Part shown: piece after piece, positions 1 to 5,081 of the stretch
Numbering within the stretch: position 1 is the first letter of the stretch
Layout: each line of letters opens with the position of its first letter
Assembly: GCA_031259515.1 (NCBI GenBank)
Contig: JAIRLK010000091.1
Location: 1 to 5,081 of the forward strand
Direction of reading: 5' to 3'
DNA: 5,081 nucleotides
Origin: Treponema sp.
GTDB taxonomy: Bacteria > Spirochaetota > Spirochaetia > Treponematales > Breznakiellaceae
The notes under the pieces: generated by a model
Database searches by the model: none
Told to the model about the DNA's origin: nothing
What the model saw: only the letters and a program-made list of their open reading frames with translations
Position numbers and translations under genes: made by a program

Positions 1-1
1 C

Positions 2-286
2 AACAAGGGGGTACACCCGGCACGGCAAGTACGACGGGCGCGTATTTTACTCTTGCTGGATGAGGGGGAGGGAGAACCGGTGAAGGTACCGGAACAAAGC
101 GAGATAGCCCGGCAGTGCCAGTGTAATATCGTGGTGGTGTATACGGTAAGCAGGCAATACGTAAACCGGGTCGTGGGTGAAAAACGTTGTTCACCAGACA
201 ACCCGATGAAAAAACCAGAAGTTTATCACCAGTGCCACCACTATCCTATGCATACGCGGGGGTTTAGCGGGTTTCCGGGAGTGTAG
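2..286 (+). pseudogene. IS630-family transposase remnant, N-terminal helix-turn-helix part only
   Basis: The frame is open from the left edge of the window, so the true start is outside. Its opening residues (KGVHPARQVRRARILLLLDE) resemble the N-terminus of IS630-family transposases, where a Gly/Arg-rich stretch leads into RA-ILL-DEG. Next comes a helix-turn-helix (EIARQCQ, then TVSRQYVNRVVGEKRC) and a linker rich in proline and lysine. Family resemblance fades after about position 235, and the frame stops at TAG 284-286. The DDE catalytic domain that makes up most of a complete IS630 transposase of roughly 340 residues is absent, so this copy cannot be active. An ATG at 53 lies inside the conserved segment and is not a real start. 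The assignment rests on pattern recognition of the N-terminal motif. A stand-alone HTH regulator is possible but less likely, given the abrupt loss of similarity next to an inverted repeat. Confidence 0.6.
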
Positions 287-325
287 CGTGTACTTTGAGA
301 GATCGGACACGACATTCCCGGAAGC
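271..325. repeat. 14-bp imperfect inverted repeat with 27-nt loop
   Basis: Bases 271-284 (GTTTCCGGGAGTGT) pair with 312-325 (ACATTCCCGGAAGC). Twelve pairs are Watson-Crick and two are G-T wobbles (272 with 324, 281 with 315). The core TTCCGGGA/TCCCGGAA is perfect. The left arm covers the last codons of the transposase remnant and the right arm lies in the intergenic gap. No T-run follows the right arm, so it is not a typical rho-independent terminator. It may be a leftover transposon end, a small REP/MITE-like element or a structured RNA. The pairing is directly visible; its function is not. Confidence 0.6.
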
Positions 326-343
326 GACAGCCGTCCCCGAACC

Positions 344-364
344 CTTCTAACTTCTCCCTTCTCG
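344..364 (+). repeat. Three tandem CTTCT-led heptamers upstream of the -35 box
   Basis: CTTCTAA, CTTCTCC and CTTCTCG follow each other without a gap, in a pyrimidine-rich stretch that ends 11 nt before the -35 hexamer of the operon promoter. They could be a direct-repeat operator or simply low-complexity sequence. A 7-bp period does not match a DNA helical turn, which weakens the operator reading. Confidence 0.35.
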
Positions 365-375
365 CTATTGCAGGT

Positions 376-404
376 TTGACAATCGACCCATTGTAGTATA
401 TAAT
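376..404 (+). promoter_or_regulatory. Consensus sigma-70 promoter of the M23/bactofilin/YaaR/RicT operon
   Basis: TTGACA at 376-381 and TATAAT at 399-404 both match the housekeeping consensus at all six positions, with the optimal 17-nt spacer. Transcription would begin near 411-413 and leave a leader of about 45 nt before the preferred start codon at 456. The promoter is the only obvious one ahead of four closely packed genes, so it probably serves the whole operon. The exact hexamers suggest strong, largely constitutive expression. Confidence 0.85.
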
Positions 405-444
405 TTAATTCTTGAAGTCCATTTGACGATACTAAACAAAGTAC

Positions 445-450
445 GGAGAA
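445..450 (+). promoter_or_regulatory. Shine-Dalgarno site supporting the TTG start at 456
   Basis: GGAGAA lies 5 nt before the TTG at 456, or 7 nt counting from the GGAG core. The TTG at 423 has no such site and would sit only about 12 nt from the predicted transcript start. GAAGG at 486-490 gives a weaker rival case for a TTG at 498. Confidence 0.5.
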
Positions 451-455
451 GATCA

Positions 456-1499
456 TTGTCATTGATCCGCATATACAGACAATTTGAAGGCAATCTCTTG
501 CAAGAGAGAAAAAAACCGTCCGTTTCGATTGTGTTGAAGGGGGTTTCTCTGCTTAAAAGTTTAGTCGCGGCTGTTACGCGGCAGTACACCATAGTTTTAG
601 TTCCCCATTCTGAAAAGAAAGTCTATAATTTCAGTGTCAGTGTAGCTTCTCTTTGTTGCGCGGTGCTTATTCTTATAGGAATCATGGGGGCGTTCTTCTG
701 GTATGGCAATTCCTCTAGCGGCGTCCGGAGCGCCCTGGTGTTAAAAGACACCCGCCTTAAAGACACTCAGGCCAGTCTGGACCAGCTCAGGGATGAAATT
801 TCCCGGCTTTTGCGTCAGACACATGGTTTCCAGGCGGCTTTGTCCGAGACTCTTTCCAGCCTCGGTATGGATACCTCACTGGTCAACGAAAGAAATCCCG
901 CCGCCTCCGGGGATCTGTCTTCTTTCTTTGATATACGGGAAACCGCCGCAGGCACTCTAAAAGAGGTGGATGATATTCGTAATCTTACGGACTATCTGGT
1001 CTCCGCAGTGGATCCGGTCAAGGAAATCGGCTCTCTTTTCGCGGCGCAAAGCGCCCTCCTTACGGAAATTCCCAACATCTGGCCCATCAAGGGCGGCATA
1101 GGGCATATTTCCATGTATTTTGGCGAAAACCCGAATCCCTTTACCGGCCAGTATTACATCCATAGGGGGATAGACCTATCCACGTACCGTTCGGGAGACC
1201 CGATAGTCGCCACAGCCGACGGCCAGGTTGTTACCATGGAATATGATTCGGTCGGCGGTTTTGGCTATTACATCATCATCAAACATAAACACGGCTTCTA
1301 TACCCGGTATGCGCATCTTCAGTCTTTCAGGGCGACAAAAGGACAGCGCGTCCAGCAGGGTGAAGTCATCGGTTACATAGGTAATACAGGGCTTTCGACA
1401 GGCCCTCATCTGCATTACGAGATTCATGTCGGCTCGGATGTAGTTGATCCCTACAAGTATTTGAATATACGTTCCGGCAATTCCCGGGGCAGCCGGTAA
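456..1499 (+). CDS. Membrane-anchored M23 (LytM-type) metallopeptidase
   Basis: A probable zinc endopeptidase that cuts peptide cross-links of peptidoglycan in the periplasm. With a TTG start at 456 (best ribosome site) it has 347 residues. Residues 1-58 are short, basic and cytoplasmic, and include RQYTIVLVPHSEKKVYNF, a block typical of anchored spirochaete M23 proteins. One membrane helix spans about 59-83 and is followed by a coiled-coil-like stretch at about 90-129. The M23 domain occupies about 211-336. All expected metal and catalytic residues are present: H236 and D240 in HRGID, H287 in YAHL, and H318/H320 in PHLHYE. The enzyme is therefore predicted to be active, not a degenerate LytM regulator. 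The bactofilin gene begins 3 nt after its stop, which points to a shared role in cell shape. The start is uncertain: TTG at 423 or 498 is possible, and the first ATG (684) falls within the membrane helix. Confidence 0.9.
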   Translation: MSLIRIYRQFEGNLLQERKKPSVSIVLKGVSLLKSLVAAVTRQYTIVLVPHSEKKVYNFSVSVASLCCAVLILIGIMGAFFWYGNSSSGVRSALVLKDTRLKDTQASLDQLRDEISRLLRQTHGFQAALSETLSSLGMDTSLVNERNPAASGDLSSFFDIRETAAGTLKEVDDIRNLTDYLVSAVDPVKEIGSLFAAQSALLTEIPNIWPIKGGIGHISMYFGENPNPFTGQYYIHRGIDLSTYRSGDPIVATADGQVVTMEYDSVGGFGYYIIIKHKHGFYTRYAHLQSFRATKGQRVQQGEVIGYIGNTGLSTGPHLHYEIHVGSDVVDPYKYLNIRSGNSRGSR

Positions 1500-1502
1500 A
1501 CT

Positions 1503-2048
1503 ATGAAGGGCGGTAAACGCGGCGATTTTTCAATCAACACTATGATAGGGCCGGGGACCTCTGTAGACGGCGATGTGGATTCCGCTGGTTTTACCAGGGT
1601 AGACGGCAACCTTCGCGGAGACCTTAACGCCAAGGGCCGGATCGTTGTAGGTAAAGACGCCAGGTTGAGGAGCAATGTCAGCGGGACCGCAGTAACTGTA
1701 GGCGGGGTAATCTTCGGCCATGTCCTGGCCAGCGAGCGGCTGACTGTTCTTTCCACCGGTATAGTCTTGGGGGATGTTATCACCCGGTGCATTCAGGCCG
1801 ATGACGGATGCTTGATCCACGGCAGGATTACGGTGTGCAGTACCCGTGATAAGTGGGACAACGCCGTAAGAGAGCATCTCGATAAAGAAGACGTTAAATC
1901 CGCAACGGCGGCTTTTGCCCCGTCTCGCTCGCTGCCTCCGCCCCTTCCGCTTCCCGCCGTGTCCACAGAGGAGTCTTCTTTGGAGAACGAATCTACCGTA
2001 GCGGCCCCGCCGTCGGCCGGCGCGGGCAAAAAGCATGGCAAAAATTGA
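1503..2048 (+). CDS. Bactofilin (polymer-forming cytoskeletal protein)
   Basis: A 181-residue bactofilin, a family that self-assembles without nucleotide into membrane-associated filaments and positions wall enzymes. Residues about 9-112 form the right-handed beta-helix domain, visible as short glycine-punctuated repeats with alternating valine/isoleucine (GPGTSVDGDVDSAG, VDGNLRGDL, GRIVVG, GTAVTVGGVIFGHV, GIVLGDVI). The tail from about 134 is low in complexity: proline-rich at 140-152, then Ser/Glu/Ala-rich, ending in lysines. Such tails are variable and probably disordered. The gene starts 3 nt after the M23 peptidase stop with only a weak ribosome site, so translation is probably coupled. 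In Helicobacter pylori the bactofilin CcmA works with M23 peptidases Csd1/Csd2 to give helical shape, and a bactofilin affects helicity in Leptospira biflexa. A similar role here is an inference from family and neighbour. Confidence 0.92.
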   Translation: MKGGKRGDFSINTMIGPGTSVDGDVDSAGFTRVDGNLRGDLNAKGRIVVGKDARLRSNVSGTAVTVGGVIFGHVLASERLTVLSTGIVLGDVITRCIQADDGCLIHGRITVCSTRDKWDNAVREHLDKEDVKSATAAFAPSRSLPPPLPLPAVSTEESSLENESTVAAPPSAGAGKKHGKN

Positions 2049-2544
2049 CGCCCCGGATACAAATTTCATCTTCAATCCCGCCGCCTATACTCAGATTCAC
2101 ACGGAGGCCAAAAAAACAAAGGAACGCGGCCAGACAAAGGAAACCCGGAAACCGGTCTTCGCCAATATTCTGGACAGGGCTTCGGCGCGGGAAACCGGGG
2201 CTGCGGAAAACCTTCCGTTCTCCGGGGAAACGCTTCAGGCGTTGTTGGACGAGGTTCACAGTTCCGGCGACGAGCTAAAGGGCCGGCCTTTCCCCGACGA
2301 GATCGTGCGGTACAAGAAAGCGGTAAGGAACTTTATCCACTATGTGGTGGAAAACAGTTATGTTTTGGAAGAAAAGACCAGCGGCGTCAACCTCTTGCGG
2401 CGTAAGAAGTTTACGCTTGTGCAGGTGGTTGACAGGAAACTGGAACAACTGGCCGCGGGGATTATGGCGGGGCAGACCAACCAGTTGGAACTGCTCGCCC
2501 GTATTGATGAGATAGCCGGGATTCTGGTAAATTTATTGCAGTAG
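2035..2544 (+). CDS. DUF327 / YaaR-like protein of unknown function
   Basis: A 169-residue soluble protein with no signal peptide or membrane helix. The first 40 residues are polar and probably disordered. From about residue 41 it matches the DUF327 (YaaR) pattern: F-NIL, then LQALLDEVHSSGDELK, the YK-V-NF-HYVVENSY motif at 93-109, and a C-terminal helical half in which VVDRKLEQLA leads to IDEIAGILVNLL. The biochemical role of the family is unknown. The ATG lies 14 nt inside the end of the bactofilin gene in another frame and has no clear ribosome site, so translation probably depends on ribosomes finishing the bactofilin. No other in-frame start would preserve the conserved domain. A ricT-like gene follows after 52 nt, which recalls Bacillus subtilis, where yaaR and ricT (yaaT) are close neighbours. 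Confidence 0.85.
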   Translation: MAKIDAPDTNFIFNPAAYTQIHTEAKKTKERGQTKETRKPVFANILDRASARETGAAENLPFSGETLQALLDEVHSSGDELKGRPFPDEIVRYKKAVRNFIHYVVENSYVLEEKTSGVNLLRRKKFTLVQVVDRKLEQLAAGIMAGQTNQLELLARIDEIAGILVNLLQ

Positions 2545-2596
2545 CGGCTGTTCCAAATCGCGCTGCGGCTGAATGGTTACGATGTAAGGAAAAACG

Positions 2597-3601
2597 ATGA
2601 TCGATACGGATGATTTTGACGATATAGCCGAAGACGAGGATATTAGTTTCCTGGAAGATAATCTGGAAGATAATATCGAAGAAGATATTCATGATGAAAT
2701 TATCGAATCTGGAATGGATTTGGCGTCTCTTGCCGCGGACACTCCCATATACAGACTCAAGCTGCCGTATTCAAACGAGACCTTCCTGGCAATTTACGAA
2801 GGCGGCCCCCTCTACTGCGGGACCAGGGTAATAGTGCCTACCCGTTACGGAAAAGACCTTGCGCGGGTTACCGGCCCTGCCCGGCCTAAAGGCGCTTTTG
2901 CCCCCTCCGGAAAATCCGATAAAAAAATCAACAAGATTGAAAGGCTTGCTACCAAAGAGGAAATGGAAAGGGCCGAAAGCAATAAGAAACTTGAAGATAA
3001 AGCCTTTAATATCTGCAAGAAAAAGATCGAGGAGTGCCGGCGGGCGGACCCCAAAAACCCCCTGGATATGAAGCTGGTATCGGCTCATTATCTTCTGGAT
3101 GATCCTAAACTTCTCTTCTTCTTTACCTCGGAAAACCGTGTAGACTTTCGGGAACTGGTTAAAGACCTTGTCGCCGTTTTCAAAATCCGAATTGAACTCC
3201 GCCAAATAGGGGTACGGGATGAAGCCAGAGTCTTAGGCGGGCTGGGGATATGCGGTAATCCTTACTGCTGTCATGCTGTATCGGACAGGCTGAAGCCGGT
3301 GTCGATTAAGATGGCGAAGGAACAGAATATGGCCCTTAACTCCACAAAGATTTCCGGCGTTTGCGGAAGGCTCCTCTGCTGCCTGGCCTATGAACACAAT
3401 TTTTACAGCGAACAGCGGAAACTTATTCCCCAAGAAGGGGTTAAATTCACCCACGACGGGACCGCATGGAAGATTGTCGAGGTAAACATGGTAACCGGCG
3501 CCGTAAGAGCATCCTCGGAAGATGACAGGCAACTCCAGCTTTCCGCCTCGCAGTTCGAGCGGGTAGACGGCCGCTGGCAGCTAAAAAAGACAGCGACGTA
3601 A
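2597..3601 (+). CDS. ricT: RicT/YaaT-like PSP1-domain protein with acidic N-terminal extension
   Basis: A 334-residue cytoplasmic protein. Its core (about 50-290) follows Bacillus subtilis RicT closely, including VDFRELVKDL, RIELRQIGVRDEA, VSIKMAKEQN and TKISGVCGRLLCC. The two cysteine clusters, CGNPYCC (C219, C224, C225) and CGRLLCC (C256, C261, C262), are intact. In B. subtilis RicT joins RicA and RicF in a complex that carries iron-sulfur clusters and influences RNase Y-dependent mRNA maturation, competence and biofilm formation. Whether spirochaete proteins act this way is unproven. Residues 1-40 carry 19 Asp/Glu and no Lys/Arg, an extension absent from the 275-residue B. subtilis protein. 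A Gly/Pro/Lys linker (about 94-112) is also additional. TAAGGA, 6 nt before the ATG, supports this start. It is the last gene of the operon. PSP1-family DNA- or RNA-associated protein is the safer general name. Confidence 0.9.
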   Translation: MIDTDDFDDIAEDEDISFLEDNLEDNIEEDIHDEIIESGMDLASLAADTPIYRLKLPYSNETFLAIYEGGPLYCGTRVIVPTRYGKDLARVTGPARPKGAFAPSGKSDKKINKIERLATKEEMERAESNKKLEDKAFNICKKKIEECRRADPKNPLDMKLVSAHYLLDDPKLLFFFTSENRVDFRELVKDLVAVFKIRIELRQIGVRDEARVLGGLGICGNPYCCHAVSDRLKPVSIKMAKEQNMALNSTKISGVCGRLLCCLAYEHNFYSEQRKLIPQEGVKFTHDGTAWKIVEVNMVTGAVRASSEDDRQLQLSASQFERVDGRWQLKKTAT

Positions 3602-3618
3602 CTATCCCGCCTATAATT

Positions 3619-4632
3619 CTATTCCCGGCGGCGCTTGAGCAGCGCGTCTATCCTGCTGTACATCTCCCGGTCAAAGGTAGTGCCGAGCAGGGAGGGAAGC
3701 GCCCGCTCCATATCCGCGTACCAAAGCTGCTCCTGCGAAGCGTCTATGTTATGAATAACAAGGCCGTAGTCTATCATCGTTTTTATCGCGCCGTCTTCCA
3801 GGGAGCGTATTGAAGCGCTGATATTCTGTTCGATGCGCCGCGTTGCTTCGATAAGTCTTGGTTTATATTCATCGGGGATAGCCCTCCAGCCGCGCTGATT
3901 AAGGACAAGGCCCCCCAGAATGGGGGCTAGGTTAAGCGCGGTCATGTGTTTGGCAGTCCCGAAAAGCTGGAGCGCCCCCACGTAAACCGGGCTTAAAGGC
4001 AGCGCGTCAACGGCGCCGCTGTTAAGACCTACCAGCATATCGTTATAACCCTGCGGCACAACCTGATATCCCATCGTTTTAAAAGTCTGAATCAACTCCG
4101 GCGTTGTGGGAGGCACGGCTACTTTCTGCCGTTTCAGGTCCGCCGGCACAAAAACCGGGTTCCGCGAGAACACCCTTATCCAGCCGGCGTGAGACCAGGC
4201 AAGCATATAAAAACCCGCTCTGGCAATATTGGCGTCCAGTTCCGGCTTAAAGGTATCCAGCGCCAGCGTCAGTTCCTCATCGTTTCTAACGAGGAAAGGG
4301 GCGCTTAAAGACATGACTTCGGGAGAGATCAGATTAAGGCCGAGCGAGGTAAGGACGGCCCCCTGAATCTGGTTTAGTTTTAACTTGCGGACCACGTCGT
4401 CCTCTTCCCCGACAACGCCGCCGTGGTAAACTATCATTTCGACATTGCCGTTAGTGGCTGCGGACCATTCCCGCGCAATGGCGTTAAGCGCCTTTCCCCA
4501 GTCGGTGTTCTCCGGAACCAGAGAGGCGATCTTAAAGGTAACTTTCCTCCGCTGCGCGAAAACAGAAACAGGAATACACGCCGCCGATACCACAAACAGA
4601 ATCAAAATACAGAAAAACCTTCGCCGCGCCAT
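3619..4632 (-). CDS. TRAP-type transporter solute-binding protein, DctP family
   Basis: A 337-residue exported protein. An RRR n-region and hydrophobic core (about residues 6-21) lead to a possible signal peptidase I site after VFA. VSAAC also sits in the signal and could act as a relaxed spirochaete lipobox, so periplasmic and lipid-anchored forms are both possible. The mature part fits DctP proteins: FKIASLVPENTDWGKAL, NGNVEMIVYHGG, a GWIRVFSRNPVFVPADLK stretch, then PPTTPELIQTFKTMGYQVVP and LVGLNSGAVDALPLSPVY. In place of the usual K-RV strand, whose arginine holds the ligand carboxylate, it reads KVAVP, which suggests an unusual ligand. No DctQ or DctM membrane subunit is visible. ATG at 4632 was chosen over the adjacent GTG at 4635; both lie behind a strong ribosome site. 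The gene follows the rhomboid gene by 23 nt and probably shares its transcript. Confidence 0.9.
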   Translation of the reverse strand: MARRRFFCILILFVVSAACIPVSVFAQRRKVTFKIASLVPENTDWGKALNAIAREWSAATNGNVEMIVYHGGVVGEEDDVVRKLKLNQIQGAVLTSLGLNLISPEVMSLSAPFLVRNDEELTLALDTFKPELDANIARAGFYMLAWSHAGWIRVFSRNPVFVPADLKRQKVAVPPTTPELIQTFKTMGYQVVPQGYNDMLVGLNSGAVDALPLSPVYVGALQLFGTAKHMTALNLAPILGGLVLNQRGWRAIPDEYKPRLIEATRRIEQNISASIRSLEDGAIKTMIDYGLVIHNIDASQEQLWYADMERALPSLLGTTFDREMYSRIDALLKRRRE

Positions 4633-4640
4633 CACTCAAC

Positions 4641-4646
4641 ACCTCC
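4641..4646 (-). promoter_or_regulatory. Strong Shine-Dalgarno site of the TRAP binding-protein gene
   Basis: Read on the minus strand this is GGAGGT, 5 nt before GTG 4635 and 8 nt before ATG 4632. It lies wholly in the 23-nt gap after the rhomboid stop, so the binding protein can be translated independently of the protease, probably at a higher rate. Confidence 0.75.
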
Positions 4647-4655
4647 GTATTACTT

Positions 4656-5081
4656 CTATCGCCTGTTATTTCTTACAGGTCTGAAAAACCCGAATAAACT
4701 CCCGCAGAGACCGCCCACGATGTGCGCGAACTCGGAAATATTGTCCTGCCGGAACGAATTGAATACCTCCCTGCCCAGGTAAAGAATCAAAATGAGAATA
4801 AAGGTAAGCGGTATTTCCCCCTCGCCAAAGTTGGTAAACGATGCGAGAAGTATCATCATAAACACTACCCCCGAAGCGCCCATCAGGTAACTGGAGAAGA
4901 GCAGCGTGTTAAGGAGGCCGGTAACAAGCGCGGTAAGGGCGATCATCAGAAACAGCGACAGCGAACCGTAGCGCGCTTCCAGTATGGGGCCGATAAGCAG
5001 TATCAGGCTGAAGTTGGACACCAGATGATTCCAGTCGGCGTGGCCTATAACGTGGGTAAAAAGCGTAACCCAGCAGCGGGC
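4656..5081 (-). CDS. Rhomboid-family intramembrane serine protease, N-terminus outside the window
   Basis: The frame is open to the right edge, so the 5' end is missing and 141 residues are visible. A GTG at 5021 could be mistaken for a start, but the preceding 20 codons continue the family pattern (LFTHVIGHADWNHLVSN, then GPILEARYGS). The visible part carries the rhomboid landmarks: HLVSN with the oxyanion His/Asn pair, the GASG catalytic motif (Ser codon 4872-4874) and the catalytic His in EFAHIVGGLCG (codon 4722-4724). About five membrane helices are visible, consistent with a six-helix rhomboid once the missing part is added. It ends soon after the last helix with a short basic tail (RPVRNNRR), so no C-terminal soluble domain is present. 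Rhomboids cut substrate helices within the membrane; the substrate cannot be read from sequence. The TRAP binding-protein gene follows after 23 nt. Confidence 0.9.
   Translation of the reverse strand, partial: ARCWVTLFTHVIGHADWNHLVSNFSLILLIGPILEARYGSLSLFLMIALTALVTGLLNTLLFSSYLMGASGVVFMMILLASFTNFGEGEIPLTFILILILYLGREVFNSFRQDNISEFAHIVGGLCGSLFGFFRPVRNNRR

Noticed and set aside
423..455. Extension of the M23 peptidase to a TTG at 423.
   Set aside because: It has no ribosome site and would begin only about 12 nt after the predicted transcript start. The TTG at 456 has a better site, though 423 cannot be excluded.
1530..2075. A long open frame on the minus strand opposite the bactofilin gene (181 codons, the same length as bactofilin).
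   Set aside because: Its translation is Arg/Gly-rich with no recognisable domain, while the plus strand encodes a clear bactofilin. It is a compositional shadow.
2545..2596. Possible terminator or attenuator in the gap before ricT, where GTAGCG can pair with CGCTGC.
   Set aside because: The stem has only 6 bp including a wobble, with a 13-nt loop and no T-run. It is not convincing as a break in the operon.
2771..3205. A 144-codon minus-strand frame opposite ricT.
   Set aside because: It runs antisense through the strongly conserved RicT core and has no family resemblance or ribosome site of its own.
3597..3632. Possible bidirectional terminator between the convergent ricT and binding-protein genes.
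   Set aside because: The only pairing seen is a 5-bp CCGCC/GGCGG stem with a 15-nt loop and no proper T-run on either strand, and it partly lies inside the minus-strand gene.
4423..4782. Plus-strand open frames across the binding-protein start and the rhomboid end.
   Set aside because: They run antisense to two well-supported genes and their translations resemble no family.
4656..5021. Treating the rhomboid as a complete 121-residue protein starting at GTG 5021.
   Set aside because: The 20 upstream codons in the same frame carry the conserved FTH-HADWNHL segment, including the histidine of the oxyanion pair, so the gene continues past the window edge.

Overview
This window looks like a spirochaete chromosome, most likely a Treponema of the moderately GC-rich, insertion-sequence-bearing kind found in termite guts. 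That placement is an inference from three things: gene content (an anchored M23 peptidase next to a bactofilin, a DUF327/YaaR protein, a RicT-type PSP1 protein and a TRAP-type binding protein), use of TTG and GTG starts, and roughly even base composition. No marker gene confirms the genus.

Layout: bases 1-286 hold the N-terminal helix-turn-helix part of a degenerate IS630-type transposase, cut by the left window edge and missing its catalytic core. Bases 287-422 are non-coding. A long imperfect inverted repeat (271-325) spans the end of the remnant and the start of this gap. It is followed by three CTTCT-led heptamers (344-364) and a promoter with perfect -35 and -10 hexamers and a 17-nt spacer (376-404). 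That promoter drives a tightly packed plus-strand operon: membrane-anchored M23 endopeptidase (456-1499), bactofilin (1503-2048), DUF327/YaaR-like protein (2035-2544, overlapping the bactofilin gene by 14 nt) and a RicT-like PSP1 protein (2597-3601).

On the minus strand, meeting ricT tail to tail with only 17 nt between the stops, lie a 5'-truncated rhomboid intramembrane protease (4656 to the right edge) and, 23 nt downstream of it, an exported TRAP-type (DctP family) solute-binding protein (3619-4632).

The first two plus-strand genes form the recognised cell-shape pair of a peptidoglycan hydrolase and a bactofilin scaffold. In other bacteria such pairs localise wall cutting and so produce curvature or helicity. 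The next two recall the yaaR/ricT neighbourhood of Firmicutes and tie the shape genes to a factor linked elsewhere to RNA processing. The minus-strand pair is less easily read: a binding protein without visible TRAP membrane subunits, which appears to lack the usual carboxylate-binding arginine, co-transcribed with a rhomboid protease. I see no CRISPR array, tRNA, rRNA or phage gene. The genes belong to known families; the arrangement and a few residue-level oddities are the points of interest.
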